This document shows, piece by piece, positions 27,315 through 35,387 of a DNA stretch of 64,000 nt (positions are counted from its first letter, which is position 1; each line of letters begins with the position of its first letter). The position numbers were made by a program, and so were the translations under genes. Under the pieces are notes generated by a model. That model worked only from the letters and a program-made list of their open reading frames with translations, had not been told where the DNA came from and made no database searches. This stretch comes from Jiella mangrovi. Lineage in GTDB: Bacteria > Pseudomonadota > Alphaproteobacteria > Rhizobiales > Rhizobiaceae. The DNA is taken from contig NZ_JAGJCF010000007.1 in NCBI RefSeq assembly GCF_017815135.1, positions 208,460 through 272,459 of the forward strand, read 5' to 3'.

Positions 27315-28322
27315 TCAGGCCTTGTATCGCTCGGCGGCCGTCAGCCAGCGGGCGAGCGGCTCGACGTCGCGCCGATAGATCTCGTCGCGCAGGAACCGGT
27401 GTTCGCTCTCGCAATCGTCTTCGTCGATCTCGATCCACCAGCTCTTCGGGCGCCCGTCATTGCCGTCGTTCCAGCGGTAGCCCCGGGCTTTCAGGACGTC
27501 CTTCAGATCGAACGGGCTGTTGATCGCAAAGATCCGGCAGCGGCGGCGTCTGGCCGAGGCGACGAGCCGAGAAAAGGCGTTGCCGTTCGCCTCGCGCTCG
27601 AAGGCGAGCACCTCGAGAAGTGCGTGGCAGTCGTCCACCGCCCGGTGGCCGTTGTGGAAGAGACCGCACTGGCCGACGAGATAGGTGAGCTTGGAGCCTT
27701 CGAAGCCGAGGGCCGCCCAATCCACCTCGGCGACCGAGCAGGCCCAGTCCTTTTCGGCGAACCCCGCCGCGAAACGCTCGCAAAAGGGTCGATCGAATTT
27801 GGCATTGTGGGCGATGACAAGATCGGCCGGCGCGACGAAAGCGGCCACTTCGGCCGGATCGATGGACCGGCCCGCGACCATGTCGTCCGTGATGCCGGTG
27901 ATGCGGGTGATCTCCGCACGGATCGGTGTCCGCGGTTCGCGCAGCTGGCTGAACACGTCGACGACGTCGCGGATCCCGTTCGCGTCATAGGTGAACATCA
28001 CCATGCCGAGCTCGATGATCTCGTCGGTGGAATGATCGAGACCGGTGGTCTCGGTGTCGAGGATGACGCCGATGCTCTCGTCCGGGCGCTTCATGGCCGG
28101 CGTCCAGCCGGGAAGAACGGGGCGAGGCTCGAGGCGGCGCAGGACCTTGTAGGCGCCGGTGGCCTCCAGATGGCTCGCCATCGTCTCGGGATCGGGCAGG
28201 GCCGCCTGGAGAGGCGCGGGCGGCACGGCGCGCAGCCGCGCCCGGCCGCTCCGCCGCACGGGTTTCTCGGGGACCGCCTCCGCCGGAAACAGATCGAATT
28301 GTCGCGTATGGGCCGCTTTCAT
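27315..28322 (-). CDS. DEDDh-type 3'-5' exonuclease (DnaQ-like)
   Basis: Exonuclease of 335 residues with the RNase H-like DnaQ domain in the middle. ExoI is D89-T-E91 (LDTETTGLD), ExoII is HNAKFDRPFC and ExoIII is the HxxxxD of GHRAVDDCHAL; these carry the four metal-binding acidic residues and the general-base histidine. Residues 1-80 are a poorly conserved arginine/proline-rich extension, and the last 90 residues contain a small basic domain (SARRRRCRIFAINSPFDLKD, RGYRWNDG). This shape matches an alphaproteobacterial exonuclease family of unknown specific role, perhaps DNA repair. An upstream GTG (28364) would add 14 residues. Confidence 0.88.
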   Translation of the reverse strand: MKAAHTRQFDLFPAEAVPEKPVRRSGRARLRAVPPAPLQAALPDPETMASHLEATGAYKVLRRLEPRPVLPGWTPAMKRPDESIGVILDTETTGLDHSTDEIIELGMVMFTYDANGIRDVVDVFSQLREPRTPIRAEITRITGITDDMVAGRSIDPAEVAAFVAPADLVIAHNAKFDRPFCERFAAGFAEKDWACSVAEVDWAALGFEGSKLTYLVGQCGLFHNGHRAVDDCHALLEVLAFEREANGNAFSRLVASARRRRCRIFAINSPFDLKDVLKARGYRWNDGNDGRPKSWWIEIDEDDCESEHRFLRDEIYRRDVEPLARWLTAAERYKA

Positions 28323-28406
28323 GGTGGACGACCCTAGCCCATGGCCGGCCGCGCCGCGAGCCACAGCAAGGCCTCAGACGGCGACGATCAGCCCGCTATC
28401 CACCGC

Positions 28407-29489
28407 TTAGTCGCGGCCGTCACCTGCCGAAAGCGGGATGAGGTCATCGGCGTTCCAATGGACGCAGACCGGCGAGCCGACGGCCATGTCGGCATCACCG
28501 CCACGCTGGACGATGGCCTTCATCTCGCGGCCGGAACAATCGATGAAATACGTGCTTGCACTGCCGGAGAACAGCCGCCGCGTGACGACGCCGCGCATGT
28601 GCTCGGGTGGCTCGCCCGCTGCACCTGTGACGGGCATGGATTGCGATATCCGCACGCGTTCGGGACGGATCGCGCATCGCAGCTCGCCCGGCACGTCACC
28701 GCTGCCTGCCGGCAGGTCGATCGCGGTGCCGCCATCGAGACGAAGGCTGCCGTCGCGCACGACGCCGGTGAGGATGTTGGCATCGCCGAGGAAAGTGGCG
28801 GCGAATTCGCTTGCCGGCCGGTCGTAGATGTCTTCCGGGGCGCCCTCCTGGACGATCCTGCCGTCTTTCAGGATACCGATGCGGTCGGAGATCGAGAGCG
28901 CTTCGTCCTGATCGTGGGTGACGAAGATGGTAGTGACGCCGACCTCGCGCTGGATACGCTTCAGCTCCACCTGCATGTCCGTGCGAAGCGCCTTGTCGAG
29001 CGCCGACAAAGGCTCGTCGAGGAGGAGGACGCGCGGCTTCGTCACGATGGCTCTGGCGAGGGCGACGCGCTGGCGCTGACCGCCGGAGAGCTGATGGGGA
29101 CGGCGCTTGGCGAGAGGACCGAGCTGAACGAGTTCGAGCGCTTCGGCGACCGCGCGGCGGACGCTCTCGCCCTTTTCGCCGCGCACCTCGAGCCCGAAGG
29201 CGACGTTGCCCTCGACGCTCATGTTCGGAAACAGCGCGTAGTTCTGGAACACCATGCCGATGCGCCGCCTGTTCACCGGCACGTTTTCCACCGCCTCGCC
29301 GTCGATGCGGATCGAACCCGCGTCGGGGAATTCGAAGCCGGCGATCATCCGCAGGAGGGTCGTTTTGCCGGAGCCCGAGGGCCCGAGCAGCGCGTAGAAG
29401 CCGCCGTCCTCGAAGGCGATCGAGACGTCGTCGACGGCCTTGTGGGCACCGAAAGTGAGGCTGACGTTCTGAACTTCGACACGCGCCAT
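28407..29489 (-). CDS. ABC transporter ATPase, polyamine/2-AEP-type importer
   Basis: Cytosolic nucleotide-binding subunit (360 residues) of a binding-protein-dependent importer of the spermidine/putrescine-iron class. Walker A is GPSGSGKTT at residues 36-44, the signature is LSGGQRQRVALARAI, Walker B is VLLLDEPLSALD, with the switch histidine in VTHDQDEA. The last 100 residues form a TOBE domain (ELRCAIRPERVRI), as in PotA and FbpC. The ATG follows GGAGG and its first base overlaps the stop of the upstream permease (TAATG). It is the last gene of a seven-gene operon. Confidence 0.95.
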   Translation of the reverse strand: MARVEVQNVSLTFGAHKAVDDVSIAFEDGGFYALLGPSGSGKTTLLRMIAGFEFPDAGSIRIDGEAVENVPVNRRRIGMVFQNYALFPNMSVEGNVAFGLEVRGEKGESVRRAVAEALELVQLGPLAKRRPHQLSGGQRQRVALARAIVTKPRVLLLDEPLSALDKALRTDMQVELKRIQREVGVTTIFVTHDQDEALSISDRIGILKDGRIVQEGAPEDIYDRPASEFAATFLGDANILTGVVRDGSLRLDGGTAIDLPAGSGDVPGELRCAIRPERVRISQSMPVTGAAGEPPEHMRGVVTRRLFSGSASTYFIDCSGREMKAIVQRGGDADMAVGSPVCVHWNADDLIPLSAGDGRD

Positions 29490-30280
29490 TACTGATCGCC
29501 TCCAAAGCGGAAAAATCTCGACACGACGAGCATCAGGCTCATCGAAAACACGATGATGATCGTCGAGACGGCGTTGATTTCGGGGGTGAAGCCCTTGCGG
29601 ATCGCCGCGTAGATCTCGACCGGCAGTGTCGTCTGGCCGGGCGTCGCCAGGAAGTATGAGACGACGAACTGGTCGAAGGAGACGGCAAAGGCGAAGAGGC
29701 CGCCGGCGACGATGCCGGGCGCGATGCAGGGCAGGGTGACCTTGCGGGTCGTCTGCCAGCCCGTCGCGCCGAGCGAGGCGGCGGCGTCTTCGAGATCCTT
29801 CGAGAAGGTCGCGAGCCGGGCCGAGACGACGATGATCACATAGGGCAGGGCGAGGGCGACGTGTCCGAGCAGGATCGCGTGCAGGCCACGGCCAATGCCG
29901 GTGCCGAAGAAGAAGATCAGCATCGCCGTTCCCGAGATCAGCCAGGGGATCGCGATCGGAGGGAACAACAGCGCCTGCAGGATACGCTTGCCGGCAAAAT
30001 CGTAGCGGAACAGGGCAAGCGAGGCGGCGGTGCCGAGGGCCGTCGCGATGATCGTCGTCAGGACGGCGATTTCCAGGGAGTTGATGGTGGCGTCGATCAG
30101 CCCGTCATTCTGCGCCAACGCCACATACCACTCCGTCGTGCCCTCGAAAGGCAGCTGGTAGAAGGGCGAGACGTTGAAGGACATCGCCGCCATGATGACC
30201 AGCGGCAGATAGAGAAAGGCGAGGACGAGGCCGATATAGAAGCGGCCGAGCCCGGACAGGAAGGCGGGAGCGCGGATCAT
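29489..30280 (-). CDS. ABC transporter permease, PotC-like
   Basis: Inner-membrane permease of 263 residues with about six helices (GLVLAFLYLPLVIMAAMSF at the N-terminus) and the EAA loop, which contacts the ATPase, read as EDAAASLGATGWQTTRKVTLPCIAPGI in segments. The second member of the PotB/PotC-type pair. Its start (ATG 30280) overlaps the stop of the preceding permease by four bases (ATGA), indicating translational coupling. Confidence 0.93.
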   Translation of the reverse strand: MIRAPAFLSGLGRFYIGLVLAFLYLPLVIMAAMSFNVSPFYQLPFEGTTEWYVALAQNDGLIDATINSLEIAVLTTIIATALGTAASLALFRYDFAGKRILQALLFPPIAIPWLISGTAMLIFFFGTGIGRGLHAILLGHVALALPYVIIVVSARLATFSKDLEDAAASLGATGWQTTRKVTLPCIAPGIVAGGLFAFAVSFDQFVVSYFLATPGQTTLPVEIYAAIRKGFTPEINAVSTIIIVFSMSLMLVVSRFFRFGGDQ

Positions 30281-31143
30281 GCGGCTTTCCTCAGGACCGG
30301 AGCCGAAACGAGCAGGATGACGAGGACGACCGCGAGCAGGATGAAAGAAAGGGCGGCGCCCAGCGGCCAGTTGTAGACGGCGGTGAACTGGTCCTCGATC
30401 ACCGTGCCGTAGAGCGTGCCGGTGCGCCCGCCGAGAATGCGCGGCTCCATGAAGGAGCCGACGACGGGAATGAAGATCAGCGCCGAGCCGGCGAGGACGC
30501 CGGGCAGGGCGAGGGGCGCGACGACCCGGCGCAGCGTTGTGAAGCGCGTGGCGCCGAGCGAACGGGCCGCCTCGATCAGCGCGTCGTCGATGGCCTGCAG
30601 GCTGAGATAGCAGGTCAAGACCATGTAGGGCAGGTACGAGTGAACCAGCCCGATGACGACCGCCGGAAAGGAATACATCAGATCGAAGGTGACGTGGAAC
30701 GGCAGGATGGCGTTCAGCGCCGTATCGAGGATGCCGCCCTCGCGCAGCACCATCGACCAGGAAAAGACGCGCACCAGCGAGTTGCTCCAGAACGGCAGAA
30801 TCACCAGAAGAAAGATCGCTTCGCGCGCCCGGCCCTTGAAGATCTTGGCCAGGACATAGGCGGCGGGAAAGCCAATCAGCACGCAGATCAGCGTCACCAG
30901 CAGTCCGAGCTTGAGCGAGCGCAGAAGTAGCGTTGCATAGAGCGGGTCGGAGAAGAAGGTCGCGTAGTTGGCAAGGGTCAGCGACGAGGACTGCTCGCTC
31001 GGCGACATCGAGGTCAGAAGCGAGAAATAGACCATGGCCGACAGCGGCAGGAAGATCGCCAGTGTCAGCCAGGCATAGGCCGGCAGGAGCAGCGGCAGTG
31101 CTTTCCTCAAGCCGTTCTGTTTCATCGCGCCGCTGGCGGCCAT
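30277..31143 (-). CDS. ABC transporter permease, PotB-like
   Basis: First permease of the pair, 288 residues, with helices such as LPLLLPAYAWLTLAIFLPLS and LGLLVTLICVLIGFPAAYVL and the EAA loop EAARSLGATRFTTLRRVVAP. I chose ATG 31143, which has GGAAAGAG upstream; an internal ATG at 31125 is possible. It lies 87 nt after the binding-protein gene, the largest gap inside the operon, where an internal attenuator or processing site might lie. Confidence 0.93.
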   Translation of the reverse strand: MAASGAMKQNGLRKALPLLLPAYAWLTLAIFLPLSAMVYFSLLTSMSPSEQSSSLTLANYATFFSDPLYATLLLRSLKLGLLVTLICVLIGFPAAYVLAKIFKGRAREAIFLLVILPFWSNSLVRVFSWSMVLREGGILDTALNAILPFHVTFDLMYSFPAVVIGLVHSYLPYMVLTCYLSLQAIDDALIEAARSLGATRFTTLRRVVAPLALPGVLAGSALIFIPVVGSFMEPRILGGRTGTLYGTVIEDQFTAVYNWPLGAALSFILLAVVLVILLVSAPVLRKAA

Positions 31144-31229
31144 GGGTGTCGTCTCTTTCCGGTCGGTGTCGTTGGAAGGGATCGCCCCGGCCGCCATCGG
31201 GTCCGCCTGCGCCCGGGGCAAGCCGGCTA

Positions 31230-32279
31230 TCAGTTCGCGCCGACCTTGAGGCTCTGCCAGAGCTTGAGGTATTCTTCGCGCTGCTCGTCGGTGATCGGCT
31301 CCTGGAACTGGACCCGCTCGGCGATCTCCGGTGCACCCATGACCTTGCGGTTGAAGCTGTCTGCGGGAAGCGCAGCAACCGCTTTGTTGCTGGCCGAGAC
31401 CGGCGCGCCGACCGTCTCGTCCCACTCGGTGTAGAATTCCGGCGAGAGCATGTAGTTGATGAACTTCTCCGCGCCCTCGACATTCTTCGAGCCCTTGGGA
31501 ATGGCGAAGGTGTCGAGCCAGCCGACGGCGCCTTCCTTCGGCACGGCGAGCGAGACCGGCAGCTTGAACTTGACCTTCGCGCGGCCCGCCGAGCCCGACC
31601 AGTAGGTGCCGAGATCGATCTGGTTGGAGGCGACCATCTGGTTCCAGTCGTTTTCCGAGGACCAGAAGGTGCGGATATTCGGCAGAAGATCGGCCAGGGA
31701 CTTCTTGACCGCATCCATATCCTCGATGTCGTTGATGTTCTGGCCGGTAGCCAGCGCACCGAGCTGGACCGCCTCGACGGCGTCGTCGCGGATGGTGACG
31801 CGGCCCTTGTGCTCGGGCTTCCACATCTCCTTGATCGAGGTCGGGGGCGTATCGAAGGCCTTGTCGTTGATGGCGATGGTGGTGAGGCCCCAGGTCCAGG
31901 GCACGCCATAGGTCTTGCCGTCGACATTCAGCATCTTCGACTTCGCCTTGGCGTCGTCGATGTCGCCGTAGTTCTCGATCGTGGCGGTGTCGATCGGCTG
32001 GACCAGCTTCTCGTCGAGCGCCTGCTGCATGAAGGCGGCGTTGATCATCACGACGTCGTAGAGGCCCGGATTGGTCCTCAGCTTCGTCAGCATCTCCTGT
32101 TCGGAGTTGAAGAAGTCGTTGACGACCTTGTCGCCGGTCATCTTCTCGAAGGCCTTGGTGGCGAACGGCTCGTCGGCGCCGTAACCCTTCCAGTTGAGGA
32201 CATGGAGATCCTTGGCCATGGCCGTCGTGGCGCAGAGAGAAAGCCCGAGGGCCGCGAGAATGGCTGTGGTGGTCTTCAT
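31230..32279 (-). CDS. Periplasmic substrate-binding protein, PotD/PotF-like
   Basis: Binding protein of 349 residues for the ABC importer. A signal peptide (MKTTTAILAALGLSLCATTAMA) is followed by the type II fold, with DLHVLNWKGYGADE at the mature N-terminus as in PotD/PotF (which start LHLYNWTDY), VVMINAAFMQQALDEKLVQP, TYGVPWTWGLTTIAIN and TYWSGSAGRAKVK. The residues that bind the polyamine diamino groups are not obviously preserved, so a different but probably cationic or amino-containing ligand is plausible. The ATG has AAAGGAAA upstream. Confidence 0.93.
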   Translation of the reverse strand: MKTTTAILAALGLSLCATTAMAKDLHVLNWKGYGADEPFATKAFEKMTGDKVVNDFFNSEQEMLTKLRTNPGLYDVVMINAAFMQQALDEKLVQPIDTATIENYGDIDDAKAKSKMLNVDGKTYGVPWTWGLTTIAINDKAFDTPPTSIKEMWKPEHKGRVTIRDDAVEAVQLGALATGQNINDIEDMDAVKKSLADLLPNIRTFWSSENDWNQMVASNQIDLGTYWSGSAGRAKVKFKLPVSLAVPKEGAVGWLDTFAIPKGSKNVEGAEKFINYMLSPEFYTEWDETVGAPVSASNKAVAALPADSFNRKVMGAPEIAERVQFQEPITDEQREEYLKLWQSLKVGAN

Positions 32280-32311
32280 CGCATGTTTCCTTTCGGCCGT
32301 TTGAGGCCGGT

Positions 32312-33280
32312 TCAATGACCCAGTTTCAGTCTGCCGGTTCTTTGCCGGTCTTGGTCCGCAAGGGACAGGAAGTGGATGATCTCTTGGTGTGAGGGCCCGG
32401 ATGCCCCGCCGCGCCGCGTCACCGCTATGGCCGAGGCGGCGTTGGCATAGCGGACCGCATCGAGCGGCGTCAGATCGCGGGCCAGCGCCCCGACAAAGGC
32501 GCCGAGATGGGTGTCGCCGGCGCCGTTGGTGTCGATCGCCGCCACCCGAAAGCCCGGCACCGTGGCCGACTCCTGGCCGCTTTCGACGAGATGGGCGCCG
32601 TTCTCGCCGTCGCGAAGGACGATACCGCGGCAGGAAGGCATGCGGGTTTTGAGAAGTGCCGCGGCGCCGTCGACACCGGCGGGCCCGCCGGTGATCGTCG
32701 CCAGCTCGCGCATGTTGGCGCTCATCCAGCTGGCGCGGGCGAGCATGCGGGTCAGAGCCGCCTGCGGCACATCGGCGATGACCGGCGTCGGATCGAAGAT
32801 CACCGAAACGCCGGGATCGACATTTTCGACCAGGGCGAGAACGGCCTCGCGGCTGCAGGGATAGGACAGGACATAGCCGCTGACGGCCAGCCAGTCGCCA
32901 GGCGAAAGCTGTTTCAGCAAGGCATCGAAGGTCGCGACATGGGCCTCGGCGCCGGGAAAGGAAATGAAGGAGCGTTCGGCGTCCGGGGTGATCAGGACGA
33001 CGCAATTGCCGCTGTCGATATCGGCTTGCGGCGCCAGAAGGACGTCGATGTCTTCATCGGCGAGAAACGCTCTGAGAGCGTCGCCGTCCGGGCCCGTTCC
33101 GAGCGCGCCGCCGCAGGCGGTGGCAAGGCCGGTGCGACGGGCCGCGACCATCATGTTGACGGCGCCGCCGGGCAGGCGCGCGAAGCTCGACGCCATCAGC
33201 TCGGCCGCCCGTTCGGGCAGGCCGGACACGTGATAGACATAGTCCATCACCGCGCCGCCGATATGGACGAGCCGCGCCAT
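32312..33280 (-). CDS. PfkB/ribokinase-family sugar kinase
   Basis: Cytosolic kinase of 322 residues. The C-terminal PfkB signature DTNGAGDTHLGAF contains the catalytic aspartate and the anion hole (GAGD), and the N-terminal glycine motif is in ARLPGGAVNMMVAARRTGL. Members phosphorylate ribose, fructose, nucleosides, pseudouridine or Amadori compounds. Its start is 2 nt after the ADP-ribosylglycohydrolase stop, and it precedes the transport genes, so it should act on the imported compound or the product of the hydrolase. The exact sugar cannot be told from the motif. Confidence 0.92.
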   Translation of the reverse strand: MARLVHIGGAVMDYVYHVSGLPERAAELMASSFARLPGGAVNMMVAARRTGLATACGGALGTGPDGDALRAFLADEDIDVLLAPQADIDSGNCVVLITPDAERSFISFPGAEAHVATFDALLKQLSPGDWLAVSGYVLSYPCSREAVLALVENVDPGVSVIFDPTPVIADVPQAALTRMLARASWMSANMRELATITGGPAGVDGAAALLKTRMPSCRGIVLRDGENGAHLVESGQESATVPGFRVAAIDTNGAGDTHLGAFVGALARDLTPLDAVRYANAASAIAVTRRGGASGPSHQEIIHFLSLADQDRQRTGRLKLGH

Positions 33281-33282
33281 GG

Positions 33283-34317
33283 TCAGGCCGCTCCCTTGAG
33301 CGCCGGCGTGCCGTTGCGCAAGGCCAGGAGGCCTTTGGCGAGCGACGCGGCCTGGGAGAGGTCGAAGCCCTTCAACTCGGCGATCTTCGCCACCGGCAGG
33401 CGCGAGCGGCCGCAGGCAGCCCCGGCCATCGCGCCGGCAATGGCGCCGATCGTGTCGGTGTCGCCACCCAGATTGGCGGCGATGACGGCGGCGCGCCAGG
33501 GGTTGCCGCCGGCGATCGCGACCACTGCGAAGGCGGCGGGAACCGATTCCTGCGAGGCGACGGAGGTGCCGACGAGATCGACCACGGCGGCGATGGCGTC
33601 CTGCTCGTTGACATTCGCCGCGAGCTCGCGGGCCCAGACGATGCGCGATGCGATGTCGGGTGCCGCGGCCCAGGCGCCGACGTGACGGGCAGCTCTCGCC
33701 GCCTCGATGCCGCGCTCGGCCGCGTCGTTCCAGCCGGCGCCGTCGATGGCGGCGCTGATCGCCGCGGCAACGGCCGAGGCCGAGGCGATGGCGACGCTCG
33801 TCGCATGGGTGGCGGCGCAGGTTTCCGCGACCTTCGACACGAGCCGGTCCAGCGGATCCACCCGCGTCATGATGCCGATCGGCGCGATGCGCATCGCCGC
33901 GCCGTTGGTCGTGCCTTCACGGCCGGCCTCTTCGGCGGGCGTACCGGCGCGGATCAGGTCGATCGCCCGCTTGGTGGAGGGTCCGAGGAGATCGTAGCTG
34001 CCGCGGGCCTTGACGTCGGCTTCCCAGGCGAGAAGCCGATCGACCCAGGCGCGGTGATCGAAGCGCTCGGGGCTCGCCAGAAGCTGTTCGGCGAGAAGCA
34101 GCGTCTGCTCGGTATCGTCGGTGATCATGCCGGCGGGCAGGCCCTTGGACACCGGATGGTCCTCGCCCGGCGCGACGAAGCCGGTGACATGACCGTAGGC
34201 ATGGCGGATCTCGCTCGGGGACAGAAGCTGCGTCGGCATGCCGAGCGCGTCGCCCAGGGCGCCGCCGACGAGCGCTCCCAGGGCACGGTCGAATTGCGGA
34301 TCGGTGACGTCGGACAT
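33283..34317 (-). CDS. ADP-ribosylglycohydrolase (ARH/DraG) family protein
   Basis: Cytosolic N- or O-glycoside hydrolase of 344 residues of the ARH/DraG fold, with a two-magnesium site. The glycine-rich start GALVGGALGDALGMPTQ is followed by the metal motif ITDDTEQT (TDDT) and by NLGGDTDTIGAIAGAMAGA (DTDT) near the C-terminus, so both halves of the metal site are present. Known family members remove ADP-ribose from arginine or serine, but many bacterial members in sugar operons act on other ribosyl or glycosyl compounds. I start at ATG 34317 (MSDVTDPQ), 5 nt after the GntR gene. Confidence 0.9.
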   Translation of the reverse strand: MSDVTDPQFDRALGALVGGALGDALGMPTQLLSPSEIRHAYGHVTGFVAPGEDHPVSKGLPAGMITDDTEQTLLLAEQLLASPERFDHRAWVDRLLAWEADVKARGSYDLLGPSTKRAIDLIRAGTPAEEAGREGTTNGAAMRIAPIGIMTRVDPLDRLVSKVAETCAATHATSVAIASASAVAAAISAAIDGAGWNDAAERGIEAARAARHVGAWAAAPDIASRIVWARELAANVNEQDAIAAVVDLVGTSVASQESVPAAFAVVAIAGGNPWRAAVIAANLGGDTDTIGAIAGAMAGAACGRSRLPVAKIAELKGFDLSQAASLAKGLLALRNGTPALKGAA

Positions 34318-34321
34318 GCGC

Positions 34322-35047
34322 TTAGAACTCTCGATGCAGGGCAAAATGGGTCGGGTTGAGGAGGCTGGTGATATGCTCCATCACGCGGCCCTCCCTCGTG
34401 CGGATGACGCGCCTTGTCCGCAGGAACATGGCACCGGGCTGGCAGCTCAGGATCTCGGCGTCGTCTGCGCCGAGCGCAACGACGTCGATCCACTCCTCGC
34501 CGTGATCGGGATGAAGGCCGGCTTCGCGCAGCGTGGCGTGCAGCGAGCCGTCGCGCAGCCCCTTGACCGGCAGGTTCTCGATTTCCGGCATCATCGGAAT
34601 GCGCGAATGTTCGATCGAGATGGCATGGCCATCGTCGGCACTGGTTCTCGCCCGGTCGAGCGCAATGAATTCCGCGCTCTCAAGCCCGAGCTTTTCGGCG
34701 AGCGCCCGATCTTCGACGATCTCCAGCCGCAGCGTCCGGGTCAGGGCATTGGCGCCGGCCTTTTCCAGAGCCTTCGTCCAGCCGGCCTCGTCGGCGACGA
34801 CATTGCCGTCGAAGGTGACGAAGGAGCCGATACCGACGCTGGTGGTGATGAGGCCGCGCCGTGTCAGCTCGCTGAGGCTCTTGCGGACGGTCGACCGGCT
34901 GACGGCGAAGCGGCGCACGAGCTCATTCTCACTCTGCAGCTGATCGCCATGGGCGAGCCGGCCGGACCGGATCTCGGTTTCGAGGATCTGCGCGATCTTT
35001 TCCGGCTTGCCGGCGGCGATCGCAGAAGAGGCGGAGCGTCGGACCAA
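34322..35047 (-). CDS. GntR-family (HutC type) transcriptional regulator
   Basis: Repressor-like regulator of 241 residues: a winged helix (PEKIAQILETEIRSGRL, ELVRRFAVSRSTVRKSLSEL) and a C-terminal UTRA effector domain (GHAISIEHSRIPM, LRTRRVIRTREGRVMEH). HutC-type GntR proteins sense small metabolites, often sugar phosphates. It is the first gene of the ADP-ribosylglycohydrolase/kinase/ABC operon and probably autoregulates it. The start is a TTG at 35047, because the frame must begin before PEKIAQ and there is no ATG; two direct repeats lie immediately upstream of it. Confidence 0.93.
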   Translation of the reverse strand: MVRRSASSAIAAGKPEKIAQILETEIRSGRLAHGDQLQSENELVRRFAVSRSTVRKSLSELTRRGLITTSVGIGSFVTFDGNVVADEAGWTKALEKAGANALTRTLRLEIVEDRALAEKLGLESAEFIALDRARTSADDGHAISIEHSRIPMMPEIENLPVKGLRDGSLHATLREAGLHPDHGEEWIDVVALGADDAEILSCQPGAMFLRTRRVIRTREGRVMEHITSLLNPTHFALHREF

Positions 35048-35083
35048 TGTCTGAACCTGTCCAGTATGCCTGTCTGAACCTGT
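35048..35083. promoter_or_regulatory. Direct repeats abutting the GntR start codon
   Basis: TGTCTGAACCTGT occurs twice, at 35048-35060 and 35071-35083, 23 bp apart (about two helical turns). The first copy touches the TTG start of the GntR gene. They are the likely operator, or part of the promoter, for the seven-gene operon. If the TTG is right, the mRNA leader is very short or absent. Confidence 0.6.
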
Positions 35084-35387
35084 ATTCTTCAGGGCCCGGT
35101 CCGGTTTGTCAATCGGCCCTGCGCGACATGGTTACGCACCTCGTCGGGCAAGCCCGGTCCATCTGCCCTCGCATGAACGGAAAGAGGCAAGCGATCGGCC
35201 CGGCCACCTCGCAGGCCGCGACCGCCGCGGCGCCGGCCGGCCGCTCGGATTATTCGCAAAACGAACCAATCGGTTGACGAAAAGTTATTCGTGGGTTTTT
35301 CCCATCCAAACAAGATGATTGTCAGTCTGGATCGCGTTGCGTGGTCACTATTCGAGCACTGCGCTGGCAAATCATGGTTGGGGGACC

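Noticed and set aside
29489..31927. 812-codon minus-strand frame over the permease genes
   Set aside because: Only its last third is the PotC-like permease; the rest is out of frame with the PotB-like permease and the binding protein.
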